Positions 60,156-64,000 of a stretch of 64,000 bases of DNA are shown here, piece after piece. Positions within the stretch are counted from its first letter, which is position 1, and every line of letters begins with the position of its first letter. The stretch is from Desulfocurvus vexinensis DSM 17965. GTDB taxonomy: Bacteria > Desulfobacterota > Desulfovibrionia > Desulfovibrionales > Desulfovibrionaceae. The translations under genes were made by a program, and so were the position numbers. Below the pieces are notes generated by a model that saw nothing but the letters and a program-made list of their open reading frames with translations, had not been told where the DNA came from and did not search any database. The stretch covers positions 62,001 through 126,000 of the forward strand of contig NZ_JAEX01000001.1 in the NCBI RefSeq assembly GCF_000519125.1, written 5' to 3'.

Positions 60156-61031
60156 TCAGCACCCCGTGCCCATGCGCCGCTCCAGCCCCGCCGCCGCCAG
60201 GGACAGCGGCAGGGTCACGCACAAATAGATGGCGGCCACGGTGAACCATGTCTCGAAGACCAGGAAGGTGTCCGAGGCGATGATGTTGCCCTGCTGGGTC
60301 AGCTCGAAGATGGCGATGGTGCTGGCCAGGGACGAGTCCTTGACCAGGGACACGGCCACCCCCGTGAGCGGCGGCAGCACGCGGCGCAGGGCCTGGGGCA
60401 GGATGACGCGGCGGTAGGTCTGCCAGCGGCTCAGGCCCGTGCCCAGGGCGGCTTCCCACTGCCCGCGGTCGATGGACACGATGCCCGCGCGGAAGATCTC
60501 GGCGGCGTAGGCGCCCTCGAACAGCGCCAGGGCCAGCACCGCCGAGGCGAAGGCGTCCATGCCCAGCACCGGGGCGATGACGTAGTAGATGAAGAAAATC
60601 TGGGTCAGCAGCGGGGTGTTGCGCACGGTTTCGACGTAACCGCGCGCCACCAGCCGCGCGGTGAAGGAGCCCGACAGGCGCAGCACCGCCGCGCCCAGCC
60701 CGAAGACCAGGGCCAGGCCCAGGGCCAGGGCGGCGATCTGGAAGGTGACCAGCAGCCCGCGCAGCAGCGGCCCAAGGGTCCAGGCGCCGTCCGCCGCCGC
60801 CACGAGATAACGCGGGATGCGGTACCACTTCCACTGGTAGCCCAGCCCGTGTTCGCCCGAGGCCAGGAACGCGGCGGCCCCGGCCAGCAGCAGGGCGAAG
60901 AGCAGCACATCGCGCGCGGCGCGCACGGCGGCCCGGCGCTGGCCAGGGGCGGGCATGGGCGCGGCGGGAGGCGCGCCGGGGGCGCCAGGGCCACCGGGGG
61001 CGTGGGCGGTTGTGGGCTGGGCGGTGGTCAT
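60156..61031 (-). CDS. Polar amino acid ABC transporter permease
   Basis: A 291-residue permease with the EAA motif WEAALGTGLSRWQTYRRVILPQAL and the usual five or six membrane segments (e.g. ALALGLALVFGLGAAVLRL). The first 40 residues after ATG 61031 are Pro/Ala-rich and cytoplasmic. Together with the permease at 58338 and the binding protein it forms a transporter, but no ATPase gene is seen. The ATG overlaps the stop of a small upstream frame (ATGA). Confidence 0.9.
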   Translation of the reverse strand: MTTAQPTTAHAPGGPGAPGAPPAAPMPAPGQRRAAVRAARDVLLFALLLAGAAAFLASGEHGLGYQWKWYRIPRYLVAAADGAWTLGPLLRGLLVTFQIAALALGLALVFGLGAAVLRLSGSFTARLVARGYVETVRNTPLLTQIFFIYYVIAPVLGMDAFASAVLALALFEGAYAAEIFRAGIVSIDRGQWEAALGTGLSRWQTYRRVILPQALRRVLPPLTGVAVSLVKDSSLASTIAIFELTQQGNIIASDTFLVFETWFTVAAIYLCVTLPLSLAAAGLERRMGTGC

Positions 61032-61405
61032 GCCCGCCCCCTGGCGCCCCGGGGGCCCGGGAGCTGCGGCGGGGCCGGGGGGCCAGCGGGCCGGAGGTGG
61101 TTCGAGCGGTGCCCGGGGTGCCCGGCGCCTGGGTGGCGCGCGTCCTGTCGGGAAGCCGGGTGGTGCGCTTGGGCCGCTCCGGCAACGGGCGCCGGGCGGG
61201 GGACGGTCTGCGTGTGGCGGGGGCGAAGGGGGGCTGCGGGGCAGGAAGGCAGGGGCCGGGCGGCTGCGCAGGGCCCGCCATGCGCAGCGCGCACGGCGGC
61301 CCGGGCCAGGGCGCGCCGCCCCCCGCGTTCGCCTCCGGGGCCGAAGAAGACCTGTGAGGTCTGCCGCAGCCGCGCGGGCCGCAGGGTGCGAGCGATACGG
61401 ATCAT
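61028..61405 (-). CDS. Possible small frame coupled to the permease (125 aa, doubtful)
   Basis: ATG 61405 has a perfect AGGAGG seven bases before it, and the TGA overlaps the permease ATG. The first residues (MIRIARTLRPARLRQTSQVF) look plausible, but the rest is Pro/Ala/Arg-rich low complexity such as any frame of this GC content can give. It may be a leader frame, the decayed start of an older gene, or chance. I assign no function. Confidence 0.3.
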   Translation of the reverse strand: MIRIARTLRPARLRQTSQVFFGPGGERGGRRALARAAVRAAHGGPCAAARPLPSCPAAPLRPRHTQTVPRPAPVAGAAQAHHPASRQDARHPGAGHPGHRSNHLRPAGPPAPPQLPGPRGARGRA

Positions 61406-61582
61406 GCCGGAGCCTCCTGCCACAAGACACCACCCTAGCAGAATCCGGGGCGATGGCAAAGCGTGCTGGACAGGGCGGGGAGGCACCGGGGCGGGGGTGG
61501 CGGAGAGGTGTACTGAGAGGGGTATCACCTGACGCCATTGCCCCTGGCGGTCTGCCCCGCGCTGCCGGGCAGTGCTGCCCTC
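61406..61582. other. Intergenic stretch upstream of the transporter operon
   Basis: Together with the doubtful small frame, about 550 bases separate the permease from the antitoxin gene. I see no tRNA, convincing promoter or repeat here; only the ribosome-binding site of the small frame at 61413-61418 stands out. Confidence 0.4.
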
Positions 61583-61876
61583 TTACAGGCCGGTGGTGCT
61601 GTTTGCCTTTGGGGCCAGGGGCACGCCCAGGGCTTTGGTGATCTTCAGGATGGTGTCAAAGCGCGGCTTGGCGCCGGGGGCGAGGGTCTTGTAGAGGCTT
61701 TCGCGGCCCAGGCCGGTATCCCTGGCAAGCCGGGCGATGCCGCGTGCCTTGGCCACATCGGCCAGGGCGGCGAGGAATACGTCGGGGTTGTCGTCTTCCA
61801 TGGCTGCGGCGAGGTATTCAGCCATCAACTCCTCGCTGTCGAGGTAATCGACGGCATCGAATCTACTTGTTTTCAT
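61583..61876 (-). CDS. HigA-type antitoxin (XRE-like helix-turn-helix)
   Basis: A 97-residue protein: an N-terminal part (FDAVDYLDSEELMAEYLAAA) and a helix-turn-helix (IARLARDTGLGRESLYKTLA, then KPRFDTILKITKALGVPL). This matches the COG3636-type antitoxin that pairs with HigB/RelE-like toxins. ATG 61876 overlaps the toxin stop by 14 bases. It should neutralise the toxin and repress the operon at the palindrome upstream. Confidence 0.9.
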   Translation of the reverse strand: MKTSRFDAVDYLDSEELMAEYLAAAMEDDNPDVFLAALADVAKARGIARLARDTGLGRESLYKTLAPGAKPRFDTILKITKALGVPLAPKANSTTGL

Positions 61877-62180
61877 TGCGGTTTGCCTCCTCGATTTCGC
61901 GGCGCAACTGCCTGGCCCGTTCGATGTCCCGGCGCTGGCTGCCTTTGTCGCCCCCGGCCAGCAGCCAGTAGACTTGCCAGCCTTCCTGCCAGAAGTAGAT
62001 GCGGTAGTCCGGGCCCCAGTGCAGGCGCATTTCCGAGACGCCTTCGCCCACGGGGGCGCAGTCGCCGAAGTTGCCGTGTTCCGCAGCCCTGATGCGCACG
62101 AGGATGCGGGCCTTGGCCTTGATGTCCTTGAGTTTTCCGAGCCAGGCGGCAAAGGCCCCGGTCTGGTGGAACACGTTCAT
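61863..62180 (-). CDS. HigB/RelE-superfamily toxin (Gp49-like)
   Basis: A 105-residue basic protein with FHQTGAFAAWLGKLKDIKAK, ARILVRIRAAEHGNFGDCAP, GVSEMRLHWGPDYRIYFWQ and LLAGGDKGSQRRDIERARQL, the standard order of the addiction-module killer family. Such toxins cleave mRNA on the ribosome. Toxin-first order with the antitoxin second is typical of higBA. No other mobile-element gene is close by. Confidence 0.92.
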   Translation of the reverse strand: MNVFHQTGAFAAWLGKLKDIKAKARILVRIRAAEHGNFGDCAPVGEGVSEMRLHWGPDYRIYFWQEGWQVYWLLAGGDKGSQRRDIERARQLRREIEEANRNENK

Positions 62181-62188
62181 GGCAGAAG

Positions 62189-62206
62189 TGTATCCATCGG
62201 GATACA
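62189..62206. promoter_or_regulatory. Palindromic operator of the toxin-antitoxin pair
   Basis: TGTATCC and GGATACA flank a four-base spacer, nine bases before the toxin ATG at 62180. The position fits autoregulation by the antitoxin or complex; TATCC-type sequence may also overlap the -10 region. Confidence 0.65.
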
Positions 62207-62329
62207 GAAGTCAAGGCCAATCCCTGGTCCGCCCTGCCCCTTTCGAGCCTCCCGCATCTCGCGCCAGCCGTACCCAGGCCACCCTGCCTCAAAGAGCGCA
62301 TTTTCCGGGAGGAGGGTGGGGGAGAGGGT

Positions 62330-62402
62330 CCGGGAGAGGGGGCGGGGGGAACCGGCTTTTGGCGCTTGGGAAAAAGGGAGTTCCCCCCGCCCCCTCTCCC
62401 GG
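62330..62402. repeat. Perfect 23-bp inverted repeat around a 27-base loop
   Basis: The left arm at 62330-62352 (CCGGGAGAGGGGGCGGGGGG then AAC) is the exact complement of the right arm at 62380-62402. The purine-rich arm is preceded by further GGGAGG stretches. It lies 18 bases past the stop of the glycosyltransferase gene, so it may act as its terminator hairpin, or be a repeated element. Confidence 0.75.
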
Positions 62403-62420
62403 CGGCCTTCGGCGCGTCCG

Positions 62421-63212
62421 CTACTTGTGCCCGGCGCGGCGGTTGAGCTCGTCGAGCTTCATGTATTTGTGGAAGGCGTAGAGGAAGGCGTGCACGGCGA
62501 GGACGAGGCCGGCGCGGCCGTCGCGGAAGCCCTGCTTGAGCAGGTATTGCTTGGCGAACTTGCCTGCGCCGTGGCCCAGGGCGCGGGCCAGGCCGGAGGG
62601 GCGGCCCTGGCGGTGCAGCTCGGCGGCGGCGGCGGTGGTGTAGCGGTTGATCTTGTCCAGGTGTTCGGCGAGGTCGGCGTAGGGGTAGTGGACGATGTCG
62701 CCGGACAGGGTGCGCACGGGCCCGGTGGGGTGGAACTCCTCGTGGGGCAGGGTGCCGCGGATTTCCACGGCGTCCAGGCGGAAGGCGCGCAGGAGCAGGT
62801 CGGGGTACCAGCCGGAGTGGCGGATGAAGCGGTCGAGGTACCAGGAGCGGCGCGGGCAGAAGAAGCCGGTGGCCCCGGCGGGATCGGCCAGGGCGGCGCG
62901 CAGGCTGGCCTTGAGCTCGGGGGAGAGGAATTCGTCCTGGTCCAGGGTCACGATCCAGGGTGTGTCCACCTGCTCGAAGGCGAAGCGGAACTGGGGGATG
63001 GTGCCTTCCCAGGCCCGGGTGAGGATATCGGCCCCGGCGGCGCGGGCGATGTCCAGGGTGGCGTCGGTGCTGCCGGAATCCACCACCAGCAGGCGCTGGC
63101 AGAAGTCCAGGGAGGCCAGGGTGCGTTCCAGGTGCTGCTGGCCGTTGCAGGTGAGCACCACGGCGGTGGCCGGGGCGGCGGCGGGCGCTGCGGGGGCCGT
63201 GGGCGCGGTCAC
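62421..63212 (-). CDS. GT2-family glycosyltransferase, WaaE/KdtX-like
   Basis: A 263-residue GT-A enzyme: [39 protein letters not shown], the metal-binding [12 protein letters not shown], and [20 protein letters not shown], which is a hallmark of the WaaE group that adds glucose to LPS core heptose. The GTG start at 63212 overlaps the tmk stop (GTGA). The N-terminus is Ala/Pro-rich for about 16 residues. Confidence 0.9.
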   Translation of the reverse strand: MTAPTAPAAPAAAPATAVVLTCNGQQHLERTLASLDFCQRLLVVDSGSTDATLDIARAAGADILTRAWEGTIPQFRFAFEQVDTPWIVTLDQDEFLSPELKASLRAALADPAGATGFFCPRRSWYLDRFIRHSGWYPDLLLRAFRLDAVEIRGTLPHEEFHPTGPVRTLSGDIVHYPYADLAEHLDKINRYTTAAAAELHRQGRPSGLARALGHGAGKFAKQYLLKQGFRDGRAGLVLAVHAFLYAFHKYMKLDELNRRAGHK

Positions 63213-63895
63213 GGCTTGGGCTCCAGGGTGCGCGGGGCCGGGCCCTGGGCGGACTCGGGGCGCTTGCGCAGGTTCTGGCCGACGATCTCCAGGGCCTGGG
63301 CGACCACGGCGGCCAGGGGTTTGGAGGCGTCCACCACGCGGAAGCGTTTGTTGTACAGGGCCGCGCGGGTCAGGTAGCCCTCGCGCACGGTTTCGTGGAA
63401 GGCCAGGGCCTCGGCCTCGAAGCGGCCCTCGGTCTGGTGCGTGCCCTCGCGCAGGTTGCGGGTCAGGGCGCGGCGCAGGCCCTGTTCGGCGGGCAGGTCG
63501 AAGAGCAGGGTCAGGTCGGGCCACAGCCCGCGCACGGCCTCGTCGTTCAAGGTGTGCAGCAGGGCGGGGTCCAGGCCGCGGCCGTAGCCCTGGTAGGCCA
63601 CGGTGGAGTCGGCGTAGCGGTCGCACAGCACCACGCGCCCGGCGGCCAGGGCGGGGCGGATGACGGTGCCTACATGCTGGGCGCGGTCGGCCAGGTAGAG
63701 GAACAGCTCGGCCTCGGCGGTGAGGTCGGCGTTGTCCACGGCCAGCAGGATGCGCCGCAGCTCCACACCCAGGCGCGAGCCGCCGGGCTCGCGGGTGCGC
63801 AGCACGTCGTAGCCCTGGGCCACGAGGTGCTCCTGTACGCGGTCCAGGACGCTGGACTTGCCCGAGCCTTCTATTCCTTCGAAAGTAATGAACAT
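63209..63895 (-). CDS. tmk: Thymidylate kinase
   Basis: Phosphorylates dTMP to dTDP. The 228-residue protein starts [20 protein letters not shown] with the P-loop, then [14 protein letters not shown], the DRY motif in [20 protein letters not shown] and the LID region [17 protein letters not shown]. Its start overlaps the end of an upstream gene by about 25 bases, and its stop overlaps the WaaE-like gene. Confidence 0.97.
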   Translation of the reverse strand: MFITFEGIEGSGKSSVLDRVQEHLVAQGYDVLRTREPGGSRLGVELRRILLAVDNADLTAEAELFLYLADRAQHVGTVIRPALAAGRVVLCDRYADSTVAYQGYGRGLDPALLHTLNDEAVRGLWPDLTLLFDLPAEQGLRRALTRNLREGTHQTEGRFEAEALAFHETVREGYLTRAALYNKRFRVVDASKPLAAVVAQALEIVGQNLRKRPESAQGPAPRTLEPKP

Positions 63896-64000
63896 TGCTG
63901 GGCCTTGGGGTTGTCCTTCCGGTCCTGGGACGGGTCGGGGGTGCGGGCGGGGCGGTAGACGAAGCGCGAGAGCGGGCGCACGAAGGGGCTCCAGCCTGTT
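63871..64000 (-). CDS. C-terminal end of an unidentified gene upstream of tmk
   Basis: The minus-strand frame read from the window edge gives [20 protein letters not shown] and continues to a TAG at 63873-63871, inside tmk. Codon choice is GC-rich and consistent with coding. Only 42 residues are present, too little to name the family; the tail is polar and charged. Confidence 0.5.
   Translation of the reverse strand, partial: TGWSPFVRPLSRFVYRPARTPDPSQDRKDNPKAQQCSLLSKE

Overview
The window reads as chromosomal DNA of a very GC-rich member of the Desulfovibrionales (sulfate-reducing 'deltaproteobacteria'). This is inferred from the GC-rich codon use, from Desulfovibrio-type gene order (yceD-rpmF-plsX-fabHG-acpP-fabF-glyA-dCMP deaminase-ribDE-ribBA-ribH-nusB-leuS-lptE-holA), from a ferredoxin-thioredoxin reductase catalytic chain paired with a glutaredoxin, and from Spy/ZraP-like periplasmic proteins. 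No rRNA, tRNA, CRISPR array, insertion sequence or prophage was seen.

Layout. (1) 1-7.1 kb: an incomplete GH57/DUF3536 protein, a small acidic protein, lon, acylphosphatase, radC and holA. (2) 7.1-22.1 kb: a long minus-strand run of housekeeping genes covering LPS transport (lptE), leuS, nusB, the riboflavin set, a dCMP deaminase, glyA and the type II fatty-acid set, headed by yceD-rpmF-plsX. Diverging from it are rpmB and a 190-bp nested palindromic repeat. (3) 22.8-25.3 kb: a NeuD-like acyltransferase, gltX and a one-domain NifU protein on the minus strand. (4) 25.5-48.9 kb: a plus-strand, tightly overlapped surface-glycan cluster. It starts with a winged-helix/nucleotidyltransferase-like regulator and a PglK-like ABC flippase. 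It then carries a nonulosonic-acid (sialic-acid-like) pathway with two NeuB-type synthases and two CMP-sugar synthetases, mixed with enzymes unusual in that setting: a tandem pair of fumarylacetoacetase-fold proteins, an SDR, an aldehyde dehydrogenase, a full-length transketolase and a DapA/NanA-family aldolase. A dehydrogenase-acyltransferase fusion with a zinc ribbon, glycosyltransferases and an AI-2E-type permease end it. (5) 48.9-52.4 kb: an MFS transporter and two more GT4 glycosyltransferases. (6) 52.5-57.6 kb: a Zra/Spy-like envelope stress module with two periplasmic chaperone-like proteins, each behind a clear sigma-54 promoter and a TGTGCW-N6-TGCACA site, followed by a histidine kinase and a GAFTGA-type sigma-54 activator. 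(7) 57.6-61.4 kb: the redox pair and an amino-acid ABC transporter without an ATPase gene. (8) 61.6-64 kb: a HigBA-type toxin-antitoxin pair, a perfect inverted repeat, a WaaE-like glycosyltransferase, tmk and the tail of another gene.

The most novel-looking element is the glycan cluster. The legB/neuC/neuB/ptmE/neuA set could make a legionaminic-acid-like CMP sugar, although the expected aminotransferase is missing. The second neuB/neuA pair with the FAH pair, SDR, ALDH, transketolase and aldolase points to a second 2-keto-3-deoxy sugar acid or an unusual sugar-acid substituent. The best-supported regulatory unit is the sigma-54-controlled Spy/ZraP module, where promoter, enhancer, target and regulator are all visible.
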